Positions 9,901-21,828 of a stretch of DNA of 64,000 nt are shown here, piece by piece (within the stretch, counting starts at the first letter, position 1; every line of letters starts with the position of its first letter). The stretch lies in assembly GCF_901000735.1 (NCBI RefSeq), contig NC_081543.1, positions 15,341,574 to 15,405,573 of the forward strand, written 5' to 3'. This stretch comes from Corylus avellana (lineage: Eukaryota; Streptophyta; Magnoliopsida; Fagales; Betulaceae). Both the position numbers and the translations under genes were made by a program. The notes under the pieces are model-generated. The model had not been told where the DNA came from and made no database searches. It saw only the letters and a list, made by a program, of their open reading frames with translations.

Positions 9901-12130
9901 ATTTTATTTTTCTACCTACTCTTTAATGTCCACTAAAGCCGACCCTAATGCTTAAGTATTAGCGTCCACTTTGAAAGTGGACGCTAATAATGGGTTTTCA
10001 GCGTCCACTTTAAGTCGACCCTATTGGTCAGCAATTTAATTTTTTTATTTTTTTTATCTTTCTACCTAATCATTAGGATCCACTAAGGTCGACCCTAATG
10101 CTTAAGTATTAGCGTCCACTTTCAAAGTGGAAGCTAATAATTGGTCTTCAGCGTCCACTTTTAGTCAACCCTATTGGTCAGCAATTTTTATATTTTTTAT
10201 TTTTCTAATTAATCTTTAGGGTCCACTAAAGTCGAGCCTAATGCTTAAGTATTGAAAGTGGACGCTAATAATTAGTCTTCAGCGTCCATTTTTCGTCGAC
10301 ACTATTGGCCAGCAATTTTTTTTTTTTTTTTACTTACTCTTTAAGGTCCACGAAAGTCGACCCCAATGCTTAAGTATTAGCGTCCACTTTCAAGGTGGAC
10401 ACTAATAATGGGTCTTCAGCGTCCACTTTCAGTCGACCCTATTGGTCAACAATTTTATTTTTTTATTTTTTATTTTTATTTTTCTACCTACTCTTTAGGG
10501 TCCACTAAAGTCGACCCTAACGCTTAAGTATTAGCGTCCACTTTCAAAGTGGACGCTAATAATGGGTCTTCACCGTCCACTTTTAGTCGACCCTATTGGT
10601 TAGCAATTTTATTTATTTATTTTTTATTTTTATTTTTCTACCTACTCTTTAGGGTCCACTAAAGTCGATCTTAATGCTTAAGTATTAGCGTCCACTTACA
10701 AGGTGGATGCTAATAATGGGTCTTCAGCGTCCACTTTCAGTCGACCCTATTGGTCAGTAATTTTATTATTTTATTTTATTTTATTTTATTTTTCTACCTA
10801 ATCTTTGGGATCCACTAAAGTCGACCCTAATGCTTAAGTATTAGCGTCTATTTTCAAAGTGGAAGCTAATAATTGGTCTTCAGCGTCCACTTTTAGTCGA
10901 CCCTATTGGTCAGCAATTTTTTTTTTTTTTTTTTCTAGCAAATCGTTAGGGTCCACTGAAGTCGACCATAATGCGTAAGTATTAGCAAAGTGGACGCTAA
11001 TAATTGGTCTTCGGTGTCCAATTTTCGTCGACCTTATTGGTCAGTAATTTTTTTTTTTTTTTTTTTACCTACTCTTTACGGTCTACAAAAGTCGACCCAA
11101 ATGCTTAAGTATTAGTGTCCACTTTCACGGTGGACACTAATAATGGGTCTTCAGCGTCCACTTTCAGTCGACCGTATTGGTTAGCAATTTATGTTTTTAT
11201 TTTGTAATTTTATTTTTCTACCTACTCTTTAGGGTCCACTAAAGTCGACGCTAATAATTGGTCTTCAGCGTCCACTTTTCGTCTACCCTATTGGGCAGCA
11301 ATTTTTTTTTTTTTTTTTTTCTTTTCTTTTTCTATCTAATCTTTAAGGTCCACTAAAGTCGACCCTAATGCTTAAGTATTAGCGTCCACTTTCAAGGTGG
11401 ACGCTAATAATGGGTCTTCAGCGTGCACTTTCAGTCGACCCTATTGGTCAGCAATTTTAGTTTTTTATTTTTTATTTTTATTTTTCTATCTACTCTTTAG
11501 GGTCCACTAAAGTCGACCCTAATGCTTAAGTATTAGCGTCGACTTTCAAAGTGGATGCTAATAATGGGTCTTCACCATCCACTTTTAGTCGACCTTATTG
11601 GTCCACAATTTTATTTTTTTATTTTTATTTTTCTACGTAATTTTTAGGGTCCACTAAAGTCGACCCTAATGCTTAAGTATTAGTGTCCACTTGCAGTCGA
11701 CCCTATTGGTCAGCAATTTTATTATTTTATTATTTATTTTATTTTTCTACCTACTCTTTAGGGTCCACTAAAGTCGACCCTAATGCTTAAGTATTAGCGT
11801 CCACTTTCAAAGTGGACGCTAATAATGGGTCTTCGGCGTCCACTTTTAGTTGACCCTATTGGTCATCAGTTTTATTTTTTTATTTTATTTTTATCTTTCT
11901 ACCTAATCTTTAGGGTGCACTAAGGTCGACCCTAATGCTTAAGTATTAGCGTCTACTTTCGAAGTTGACGCTAATAATTGGTCTTCAGCGTCCACTTTTA
12001 GTCGACTCTATTGGTCAGCAATTTTATTTTATTTTATTATTATTTTTTTCTACCTAATCTTTAGGGTCCATTAGAGTCGACTCTAATGCTTAATTATTAG
12101 CGTCCACTTTCAAAGTGGACACTATTGAGC
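6990..12130. repeat. large tandem array, about 35 copies of a 140-155 bp unit derived from CACTA subterminal repeats
   Basis: Each unit contains CTTTAGGGTCCACTAAAGTC, ATGCTTAAGTATTAGCGTCC, the palindrome CCACTTTCAAAGTGG, TCTTCAGCGTCCACTTTTAG and TATTGGTCAGCAATTTTA, separated by T-rich spacers. Successive CTTTAGGGTCCAC anchors lie at 7181, 7322, 7464, 7579, 7732, 7872 and 8026, so the spacing is 115-154 bp, mostly 140-154. Some units lack the GCGTCC palindrome. No coding frame exists. The same short words (AGCGTCCACT, GTCGACCCTAA) recur in the unique CACTA end at 54.25-54.58 kb and just after the array at 12.2-12.48 kb, so the array is an expansion of transposon subterminal DNA. A 20-N gap interrupts it. 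Confidence 0.9.
8363..8382. other. assembly gap (20 N) inside the tandem array
   Basis: The units on both sides are nearly identical, so the real copy number here is uncertain. Confidence 0.99.
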
Positions 12131-12169
12131 TTTTATTTGTTTTTTTTTATTCTTTTATTTTTTGCCAGC

Positions 12170-12485
12170 TTTTAGTGTCCACTTAAGTGGATGCTATTGG
12201 TACACTGTCATAGTCGATGCTAAAAGTTTTTTTTTGGTCGCTTATATTTTTCCCACCCGTTGAATAATTCCCGCGTATATATTAGGGTCGACTTATTAGC
12301 GTCCACTGTAAAGTGGATGCAAATATTCAACCTTTCGACCCATTATTAGCGTCCACTTTGATGTGAATGCTAATACTTAACTATTAGGGGCGACTTGCCA
12401 AAGTCGCCCCTAATAGTTGAGTATTAGGGGTGACTTTATAGTCGCCCCTAATAAGTCGCCCCTGATGAGTAAATTTCTTGTAGAA
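12170..12485 (+). mobile_element. CACTA (En/Spm) right-end terminus with degenerate TIR
   Basis: Unique sequence after the array with paired short inverted words (TTAGCGTCCACT, AGGGGCGACTT / AAGTCGCCCCTAATA) ending in AAGTCGCCCCTGATGAGT and TTTCTTGTAGAA at 12474-12485. The intact relative at 54566-54577 ends TTTCTTGTAGTG, the complement of the canonical plant CACTA TIR CACTACAAGAAA. Here the last two bases are mutated. No transposase gene is present on this side. Confidence 0.7.
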
Positions 12486-13779
12486 TTTTGTTTTTATATG
12501 AATTAATGAATTTTTAGTAACAATATATACAACACACTCTAGCTAAATATGCTAGAACACCAAGAAAAACAACTATGCAGAAACCTACAACAACTAAAAA
12601 CTCACTTTACAAATGTACCATTTCCAATTATATTCCTTTTACGTGCATGTTGATGGAGTTTATCCCTCTTGATTTCCAATCATTTGTCAGCAAAGTTTCT
12701 GAAACACTTGAATCTTAATAGATAGCAAAGGCTAGGATCAATGGGCTTGTTGAAGTTGGGTTGTTTCCATCCAAAGCTTCCTAATTTCGGAACTTGCTCA
12801 GAAGAAGAAAAATACTCTAGTTTCGGAACTAGTTCCACTCTTAGCAACTATTTACCCCCCCCTTTTTTTAAAAAAAATAGAATAATGTTATTTAGTAGAC
12901 GATTACAATACAATTAGATGATATGACAGTAAAAGTTAATATTTGTTTTTTCTTCTTTTTATGTGTTGATCCAAAATTTAATTTTATTTATCACATCATC
13001 AAATTGAATCACATCAATTTATTAGAGACCAATTGACATCATCATAATTAATTAACCTTGATTTCATTAATTTAATAATCCATATTATACATGGGATAAG
13101 GGTGTGAATCGCAGTGATGCCATGTGCTGCCCAAAATGCAGATGCGAGAAATTCTCCGGGCATACCGAGTCCAATCTCATATTAATGATAATGCAGTCAA
13201 TGTCAACACACATGTTGTTGATTTTAGCCGTTTTATTTAAAGAAGAGCCGTAAATTATGATGGTCTCTGAGCAAAAACAACCGACCACATGGATTCTCTT
13301 CATTTTAAATTTTTTCTATTTCTTTCATTTAATTTAATGCATTTTAAAGAATATTGATGTCCAAAAATATTAATGATGCACTACTTCTTAAAATGTATTA
13401 AAATGTACTAAATGGAGAAAATTGAAGGATTAAAATGGAGAGAAGTGTGTCCAAGAAAAAAAAAAGAAAAAAAAAGGAATAAAAAGTCAGCCCTAGTTAT
13501 ATATTCACAAATTCCTATAAACTCGTTACTCACAAGTCACACTAGGAATCCAGTCTCATAGTTGACTTTTGCTTAACTTAATAATTCTTACTAAAATATA
13601 CTATAACACGAGCCAGCTTGTTGATCTTAGCAACGAACGTCAACACATTGTTTGTTAAGTATTTAAGCTAAGCCGGTTGACTTAAGAATTGTAGAGTAAA
13701 ATATTGGGATAGAAGTACAATTTGGATATTCGTTATTAGAATTGCGACACTTGCACCCAACTTTTACGAACACTTCTCA
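12486..13779. other. intergenic AT-rich DNA, no gene seen
   Basis: Ordinary AT-rich sequence with poly-A and poly-C runs (about 12857). A 72-codon minus-strand frame at 13085-13303 has no recognisable domain or splice context, and I do not call it a gene. Confidence 0.5.
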
Positions 13780-14235
13780 CACTATAAAAAATCGGATGGT
13801 TTTTGACATGACAAATAGTAACAAAATTTTGTTACATTAGTAATTATTGATGTGCCAAAAGTGGAACGTCAATAATTATTTTATTGATGTGTTTAATGTG
13901 CCACGTTAATATTTATTTACGTGCCACATTCAACACGTCAATATTTAGCAACGTGTCAAATTTGACACATCAATATATTGAAATTCATTTTAATTTTTGA
14001 AACATTTATTTAAATAATTTAATATAGTGACGTGGTAAACTATTACACGTCAATATTTATTGATGTGTCAAAATGGCACGTCAATAAATATTGACGTGTT
14101 ATTTTAACATGTTAATAAAATTCTGACGTGTCATTTTGACACGTCAATAAATAGTGACGTGTCATTTTGACACATAAATAAATATTGACGTATGGTAGTT
14201 TACCATGTCAGTATATTAAATTATTTAAATAAAAG
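13780..14235 (+). mobile_element. CACTA-like terminus with TGACGTGTCA subterminal repeats
   Basis: Starts CACTATAAAAAATCGG at 13780 and is followed by more than ten copies, in both orientations, of the GACGTGTCA / TGACACGTC word separated by AATA-rich spacers. This is the layout of CACTA subterminal transposase-binding repeats. It resembles the element end at 27117. The other terminus was not located. Confidence 0.55.
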
Positions 14236-15679
14236 TTTTAAAAATTAAATTGAATTTAAATCACTTTAATTTTTTCACTTTGGTATTTAATTAGAGAGCT
14301 TCTCTTTAGAGCATTCTAATTGATCTCTTCTCTATGTATTTTTGTCTTTATTTTTTGCTTTTTATCCAAAAAGCCATAGTATAAGTGACTTCAACATATA
14401 AAAACACAAATAAAAATAAAAATAAAAACAAAAACGTTGTGCTATTCCATCAACCCTTTTTAATTAGGAAAAAAAAATGTATGACATCTATTTTCTTTTT
14501 TTTTTTTCTTTTTTCTATTCAAATAAGAAAATGAGTTACATGGGATCGAACAACAATAACAGGGTGGGCATGCACCCCAATCACAAAGCCCAAACAGGCT
14601 GAAAGGTAGTATAAACAAACACAAACACATAAATGGTAGGCAATGGTTTCATTCATGATCCAAAAAGATTTATAAACGAGTTGGGCCTCTCTAAGAGCCG
14701 TACAATGTGGTAATAAATAGCATAATGACTCAGTGAAGATCTCTAAGCGGTAAAAGCAACAACCATCATGAAATGGTTGTTGCAAGAGAGGTATTGCCGA
14801 AAACCGGAATGGAGCCGTCGATCATAAAGAGCGACCACCTGCTACAAAACTCTATTTACTTATAAGGTCTCTTGCACAAACTCTATCAAATAATCCAATA
14901 AGAAATATTAGCAATTTAAAAAGTGTTAAAAGTGCCCTTACAACTCTGTGAACCTGTCCAAATTATAACATGTACGTCCAGCTGGTGCTAATCAGCATTT
15001 ATTTTTCTAACATTTTAATTTAGCTAGACAGGTTCACAAAGCTGTAAGGGTACATTTTTCTTCATATTTTAAGATTTTAAAGTGTCAACAAGTTTCAACA
15101 AGTGTTAACAATATTGTGTATTATACGGTAATTTGTATTATAATAATTAGTTTAACATGGTATTATACGAAATACTGATTTAGTATCCCTAATTGATTGA
15201 CGATGTACATTTTAGCCCACCGATTTTGTAGATGCACTCCCATTATTATTATTGTTATTGTAGCATTCTTAGAATCAAGTGGGGTGGTAGATTAACATGT
15301 ACAAATGATGCAATAATTTATTGATTGCTTCAATCATGGCCAATTTGTTAAAATAAATCATTGGAATGTGTATAAAACAAAGGTTTATGCAGGTGTTTAT
15401 ATGTTTAATTAACATTTTTCTCATCATATAATAAGGACAAAGTTTTTCTCCCAATTATATAGGTTGAAAGAATTTTTTCTAACCTAGTCTATTAGAAGTT
15501 AATTTGAAAAAAAAACTTTGTTCGATGTTTTCTGATTAAACCATGTTCCATGATAATTCCTACCATGGCCACCTTCGTAATATGTTTTTTATTTTGAACA
15601 AATGAGCACATAGAGTGTAGATGCATTATAAAAATGAAACAATTTAATCATATTGGTAGAAAGCGAATAGATGGATTGG

Positions 15680-15686
<7 letters not shown>
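14236..15686. other. intergenic DNA, no gene seen
   Basis: AT-rich sequence with A- and T-runs. The 88-codon minus-strand frame at 14519-14785 has no recognisable domain. An imperfect inverted pair, AGTGCCCTTACAACTCTGTGAACCTGTC (about 14930) and its complement (about 15023-15050), suggests a small decayed hairpin element. Confidence 0.45.

Positions 15687-15722
<36 letters not shown>
15687..15722. repeat. (TA)n microsatellite
   Basis: About 36 bp of TA dinucleotides, at the left edge of a truncated LTR. Confidence 0.9.
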
Positions 15723-15724
<2 letters not shown>

Positions 15725-16100
15725 GAAACCTCATCATGGGTTCTTGGCTTAATCAACATCAGAATTAAGAGTAGATACCATGTCTAATTCATTGCTTAAG
15801 GAGATCAATAACTTAATGTGTAGATACCATGCCCTTAGGTTGACAAGCATTAATTATACCACATGATTAGAACATTGACCTAGTTTCGTCTTAATGAGTC
15901 GGATTAGTGGTGGATATCAAAACCCTAACCTTTTAACTATCTTTATCTCTTTTCAACATTGCAAATCTATGACAATTTGTTAATTTAAATTTGGAAAATC
16001 AATTCTAAATAAAATCATCAATCATCGTGGGAATGATCTCGTATTTACCGTACTATACTATTGTTTGATTTTGTGCACTTGCGAGTAAACGTACCCTCCA
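15723..16100 (+). mobile_element. truncated 5' LTR of a decayed LTR element
   Basis: This segment (AACCTCATCATGGGTTCTTG... through ...CACTTGCGAGTAAACGTACC) is collinear with about 18990-19483 of the 3' LTR, with one internal deletion covering the middle of the LTR. The first part of the LTR is absent, replaced by the TA microsatellite. Confidence 0.7.
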
Positions 16101-16148
16101 TAAGAATATTAGTTTGAAGAGGATCCCCCCATGCTCACTATTGCAGAT

Positions 16149-16863
16149 ATTATTTGAGACATGTGTGAAGTACAGTACGCCGACAATCACTGCATTGCAA
16201 GCGGCAAGGTCAAGATGCCTCCACAACTTTGGCTTGTGTATTCTATCATGCATCGGAATGCATGTCCCTTGAGTCACAAAACTCAAGGACGAGGCCTCTT
16301 TCTCAAAACACTCTACGCCTTTCATAAAGGCTATTGGTGCTCCATTCTTGAGCTCATATGGAGCCAAATGTATAAGTTTTGTGACGGGGTGCATATACGG
16401 GGCATGGACTGTCCAACAAATGGGGATTACCTTTCCCATTTCTCCTCACTTATATGCTTCGAAAAAAGGGCATTAAGGGTACTCCAGCAGATGTACCTGT
16501 AATTGAGCACCCGCAATTTGCAGAATCCAATGGAATCAAAGCTATTCTCATACGCCACGGGTACCTCAAGCACCAGCTGTTGATATAGAAAGGGTTGAGG
16601 AAGAGCCTATGGACATGAATGAGCCTGCAGCTGAGCAAGTAGAGGAGGGGGAGGAGACCGTCACCATGGGCATTTCACACTATCAATACATCTGTGACGA
16701 ATTTGCGTTCCTCTAGTTTGAGCTTGCTGATCAGAGAAGAGAAACCCGGGAGGACAACTTCATGGTGGACCAAAGATTAGAAAAACAAGAAGAATTGCTG
16801 CAGTCCTTACTAGCACGATTGCCACTTGCCTCAGGGGTAGCATCTTCTTCCGGACAGCAGTGA
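16149..16863 (+). pseudogene. gag-like ORF1 of the LTR element, second copy, heavily degenerate
   Basis: Homologous to the protein at 568-1371. The readable piece 16161-16502 contains LYAFHKGYWCSILELIW and is followed by the GVHIRG / TNGDYLSHF region. After a frameshift near 16470 come remnants of the acidic tail (EPMDMNEPAAEQ) and a SSSGQQ-like end at 16845-16863. Stops occur in all frames after 16502. Its position between a truncated 5' LTR and a 3' LTR shows that this single ORF is the coding content of a non-autonomous element. Confidence 0.6.
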
Positions 16864-18253
16864 GAGGAGTTCAATAGTCTGGCTAAAGACGTTAAACTTA
16901 GCGCTCATGGGAGGCACCCTACAACATATTCTTTTTATTTCCTGTTTTTGTTTTCATTTTATTTTTCTGTTGTTTATTTTTTTTCATTTTGTTTTTCGTT
17001 GTTATTTTAGCCTCTCTTTTTTTCAGGGACAAGTGTGCTTGAGTTCAAGTTTGGGAGTGTGCCATAAGCCATACCATTCCAGCCAGTTTCCCCCATCTCC
17101 TAGGTGAGATCTCTCCATGCTATATACACATTGAGGACAATGTGTCATTTAAATTTGGGGGTATGGGAGATACCTTACACACACTTTTGTCCCTATTTTT
17201 GTTATTATTTTTGAAGAAAAAGTGCATGTTCATATCTATCTTAAAATTTTTGTTGATCTAAGAATTGTGATTTGATTTTCATTGGTGAGTTTAAAATTTT
17301 GAACACATAATTTGATGATAGAGTTTCTAAGTTTGGTTACTTACTTTAGGCATATGAGAATTCATCTCTTTGATTTCATTAATACAAGCACACTAGCACA
17401 TATTTTCTATGATATGACATGTGAGTTTGATTGTGTATGTTTTAATGTCTTGGGTGACTAGTTGAATGATACTTTGGCATGAAAAAAAAAAATTGATCAA
17501 TCTTAAGTTCTTTATTGAGTAACTAGACCTCTTTTCTCATTAAGCAATGAGTGTTCACGTCAAAAGGTGATAGTTTTAAGTTGGTTAATGTCAAGGTTAG
17601 TTTAATTCTGTAGCCTTTTTGACTCGAGTTAGTAATTCTTTAGGGCTGTTTACACCTAATGCCCTAAAACCATCTGGGTTGAGATACATTAGCGTAACAC
17701 TCGTTAAATGAGTCAATTAGAAAGCTTAAGAAAATCAAACATTGCACAGCTTGACCAAAAGAAAAAAATAATAATTTGACTCCATGCCATAGTTTTCATT
17801 TTGATAAGGGTCTCAGTGGAAGTTGATATATTGAGATAGTGCACATTTGAACTACTTGTAACCTTCATATTTATATGCTAGTTCACCTTATACCATTTTG
17901 AACTTGTGATGCCTTAGCCTGCCTTTTGCAAGTGATTAAACCTTTTAAATTTCAAGTCATTGTGAAGATGGGGTTTATCATTTTAAGCCTGAAAAATTCT
18001 GATTTTGAGTGATACTTTAATTTTGAGGATGACATGAATTGTGCATGAATGTTCATGGGTAGCATCTCTGTTAAACCCTCACGAGGCTTCACTCGTCCTA
18101 CTAGGGATGCCTAGGGGTTTAAAAGGCTTGTTACATATGCTAAATGCAATCGTGTTTCCTACGACAGTGGAGATAGAGTAGTTTTTGTCTTTGCTACTTA
18201 TTATTTTTAGTTTTGTATTGCTAAGAGACTAACAATATGTAAGTTTGGGGGTG
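16864..18253 (+). mobile_element. 3' internal region and polypurine tract of the LTR element
   Basis: No coding frame of note. There is a purine-rich motif AATTTGGGGGTATGGGAGAT at about 17152-17172, preceded by GAGGACAATGTG, a hallmark of Athila-like internal regions. The final PPT, AAGTTTGGGGGTG at 18241-18253, lies directly before the 3' LTR. Confidence 0.6.
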
Positions 18254-19526
18254 TGATGAGTGCTAAAATATTTTTGCCCCTTAATTTATATGTGTTAATC
18301 TCTTAGTTGTACTATTTTGTGTTGTTTTACTTCTTTTTTTTTTTTTGTGTGTGTTTTTTGTTTGTTTTTAGGTGTTTGAAGGAAAGAGAAGCGTTTTTGG
18401 AAGTTTCAAGCATAAAAGAGCAAATTTTAAAAAAGCTGGTGTTCAGATCAAGCGCACCACACCTAGGCTCGAGTGCAGAAGAGGAACGATCGAGCGCAAG
18501 CTATGATCGAGCGCAAGGCAGTGCGATCGAGCTCACTCACATGGCCTAGATGCGGAAAGACTTATTTTTCACTTAAAATTAGGTTTTCCAAACCCTAATT
18601 AGACTTGGTTTTGTTCTCCGATTTTATTAGGCTTTCTAGGGTTTTTAGGATTTCCTAAAGCCTATAAATAAACCTCTAAGCCTCTTAGAAAAACAAACAA
18701 TTCTAGATAGACGAATAGGAGGTTACTTAAGAAGCGTTTTCTAGTTTTTTCTTTCCCTTTTCTTTCTTTAGTTTTAGTTTTATTATGTGTAACTAAATTT
18801 CTTGTTAGAGTTAGATTGAAGCTATAATCATGTCCTTTTAAGTTTAATACTAGTGCCTTTGTTTCAATTATATTGTGGTTTATTTTAATTGATTATGTTT
18901 ATGTGATTGAATTCCTCATATTTTATGGTATGGATTTGTTAGTTAAGTCAATTTAGATATCCGAATCTTGAACTTAATAAAGTGACAAAAGAACCTCATC
19001 ATGGGTTCTTGGATTAATCAACATCGAAATTAGGAGTAGATACCATGCCCTATGACTCATGTGTTTGTCGATCTTCATAGAATTATGTTTCCATAAAGAA
19101 CAACTTAGCGGATATATACCATGCTAAATCCTTTCGGGAAGAAAAGAATTAGAGTAGATATCATGTCTAATTCATTACTTATGAAGATCAATAACTTAAA
19201 GTGTAGATACCATACCCTTAGGTTGACAATCATTAATTATACCACATGATTGGAACATTAGCCTAGTTTTGTCTTAATAAGTCGGATTAGTGGTGGATAT
19301 TAAAGTCCTAACCTTTTCATTATCTTTATCTCTTTTCAACATTGCAAATATGTAACAATTTATTAATTTTAATTTGGAAAATCAATTCCAGATAAAATCA
19401 TCAATCCTCGGGGGAATAATCTTGTATTTACCACTCTATACTATCGTTTGATCTTGTACACTTACGAGTAAAACGTACCAAGTATTTGCCTATTAATTTA
19501 GGTGGGTATTTGGCACAATAGCAACA
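18254..19526 (+). mobile_element. 3' LTR (about 1.27 kb), TG...CA
   Basis: Begins TGATGAGTGCTAAAATATTT right after the PPT and ends ...CACAATAGCAACA. It parallels the solo LTR at 50321-51731 (start TGTTAAGTGCCAAAATATTC, end GGTAATTGTGACAACA; shared internal block TTTGCCTATTAATTTAGGT), so the two belong to one superfamily clade. It contains CCTATAAATAAACC (about 18660), a plausible TATA box, and four GATCGAGCGC-like words at 18440-18530. The precise 5' base could be 18252. Confidence 0.7.
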
Positions 19527-20204
19527 TGTATTTCATGGCGCATAAATTTTTTTAATTTGTATCTCCCGATCCTAACCAAATTAAGCATTTAGAATCCATT
19601 ATCAAATTAGAGTTACAAAGTTATTTGAGATAATAGTCTTTTTTGTTAAAGTAATGATTAAGTGATTCACTTTACTTTTTTCTTCTTTTTTTTTTTTTAT
19701 CAGCTTAAGCTTTTGAGAAAAGTGGTGATTTAACAAGGTATCAAAGCCAGTGGTTCTGAGTTTGAACCCTGACTCCGTCAAATTTTTCCCATATTTAAAT
19801 TAAATATTTCACATGTTGGGCCTCATGGTATCAAAGCTAGAGATCATGATTTCGAACTATAACTCCATCAAATCACCCTCATATTTAAATTAAATATTTC
19901 ACATATTGGGTCTCACTTATTAAAAGAAAATTTATGCCTACAAGTAAAAAAGAATGTTGAAGTTGTAATGATTACCTTGTCACGTAAGTCAATGTTGTAA
20001 TCGTTCTTTTACAGTACTATCTTTCCTATGCAATTAAGCTAGGCTTGCTTTTAGAATTGGAATCACCTTTCCAAATTTTAGATCTTCACCTCTAATCATG
20101 ACATATACACTTCTTTTTCTTGGCATGCAAAAATCAGCCAGATATTCATGTTAATATTGTTTTAGATATAGAACTCAGAATTGTCCAATCCTATAATTCA
20201 TTAG
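19527..20204. repeat. spacer with a 90-bp duplicated tRNA-like motif
   Basis: Two copies of GGTATCAAAGC... (19737 and 19827, period 90) each end with TTAAATTAAATATTTCACAT. The first copy contains GGTTCTGAGTTTGAACCC, which resembles a tRNA B box region. No coding potential is seen. Confidence 0.45.
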
Positions 20205-21462
20205 ACTAACGTTTACTTCGAAGTAAAATGATTTTCACAAAATGATTTCTGCATTTTACGGTGTTTAGTTCGACGTAAAATACTAGTCAACGGAAAATAT
20301 TTTCCTTTTGACCCAAAATTTTTCTTTAATTTTCGGAAAATGGTTTACAGTTTTGAAAACCGTAAACCATTTTCCTACTGTGAGCATCTCATTCTTAAAT
20401 CGATGGACTTTGCCAAGACCCGCCCAGAACCTCGCTGGGACTTGATCAGGACTCGCCCAGGACCCACTCGGGATCGCGCCAAGACCTTCCCAGGACCTGA
20501 TCGGGCTTGAACGGGACCCGCCCGGACCTGCCCAAGACCTGCTCAGGACCTACCCGAGACCCTCTCGGGACTTGACTGGAACTCGCCCTTGACTTGCCCG
20601 GGACTTGCCTGGGACTTGACCAGGACCTGCTTGGAACCCATCTGGGACTTGACCGGAACTTGCCCAGGACGCCGCTAGGACCTGCCCGGGACTGGACTGG
20701 GATCCCGCCTAGAATTGAGCGGGACCCGCCCGAGACTTGCCTGGGACCCGACCGAGACTTGACTCGGACTTGCTTGGGACCTGCCTAGGAGCCGTCGGGA
20801 CTTGACTAGGACTCACTAGGGACCTGACCGGGACTTACTCGGGACCCGCCCTGGGACTTGATCGGAACCTGCCCCAAACTTGAATGGGACCCGGCTGGAC
20901 CTGCCCAAGACTTGCTCGGGACCTGCCCAGGACCCTCCCAGGACTTGACTGGAACTCGCCTGTGACTTGCCCAGGACCCACTTGAGACTTGACCAGGACC
21001 TGCCTGGGACTTGACCTGAACTTGCCCAGGACGCTGCCAGGACCTGCCCAGGACTTGACCGGGACCCCGCCGGGACTTGACCGAGACTTGATCAAGACTT
21101 GCCTGGTCAGGTCCCGTCGAGGTCCCGGTCAAGTCCCGGCGGGTCCCTGTTAGTTCTCGATCAAGTCCCGGTCAAGTCCTGGGCGGGTCCCGCCGGGGTC
21201 AGGCGGGTCTTGGTCTAGTCCCAGGCAAGTCTAGACGAGGTCCCGGACAAGTCCTGGTCAAGTCCCAGTGGGGTCCCGGGCATGTCCCTGCGGGGTCCCG
21301 AACAAGTCCCGTGCAGGTCCCTGTGAGGACCTTTTTGAAAAAAAAATTTATTTTCCGTGTCCACGGTAAACTCCATAAAATGTTTTCGATTTTCAGGAAA
21401 AATGGCTTCCCTGAAAATATTTTCCGACGAAAACCATTTTACGTCAAAGTAAACGAAGCCTA
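20205..21462. mobile_element. non-autonomous TIR element enclosing a GC-rich minisatellite
   Basis: Left end AACGTTTACTTCGAAGTAAAATG and right end CATTTTACGTCAAAGTAAACGAAGCC are imperfect inverted repeats; homology continues inward (GGAAAATATTTTC on both sides). The interior, about 20405-21330, is a GC-rich array of 10-11 bp words (GGGACTTGACC, GGACCTGCCC), read on the plus strand until about 21105 and in the opposite orientation afterwards. Apparent long frames in the interior are artefacts of the repeat. No transposase. Superfamily uncertain (hAT- or Mutator-like). Confidence 0.6.
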
Positions 21463-21828
21463 AGTTAAATAAAAAATGACTGAAATAATGAAACAATATA
21501 TATCTAAAAAAACATGTTTTGAATTTTTATGAAAAAACCGTTGTTTGTTATTATAACTAGCTTTTAATATATAAGTACATAACCATCCGTTGTGGTTATT
21601 TAAAAATGAATAATAACCACAATTACAATTGTTTGTACACCTTTAAAATACTTTGTTACACATTGCAGTATCCAAAAATGAAGTCCAAGCAAGTTCTCGT
21701 TTTTGTTGTTGTTGTTTTTTTTTCTTTGTTCTTCTTAACTTAAAGGCGAATAAAGTTGAAACATTATTGGAATTCTATGGTGCTGAAAGGAGCTTAATTA
21801 CTATAGGGATTCACTATCAGAGCATCTC

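Noticed and set aside
6990..12130. CRISPR-like array
   Set aside because: The repeats are contiguous diverged 140-155 bp units of plant transposon origin, with no unique spacers.
13085..14785. Small minus-strand ORFs at 13085-13303 and 14519-14785
   Set aside because: No domain, splice sites or homologous second copy in the window.
20594..21496. Long open frames (64-108 codons) in the GC-rich block
   Set aside because: They are translations of a 10-11 bp repeat and show no domain or start context.
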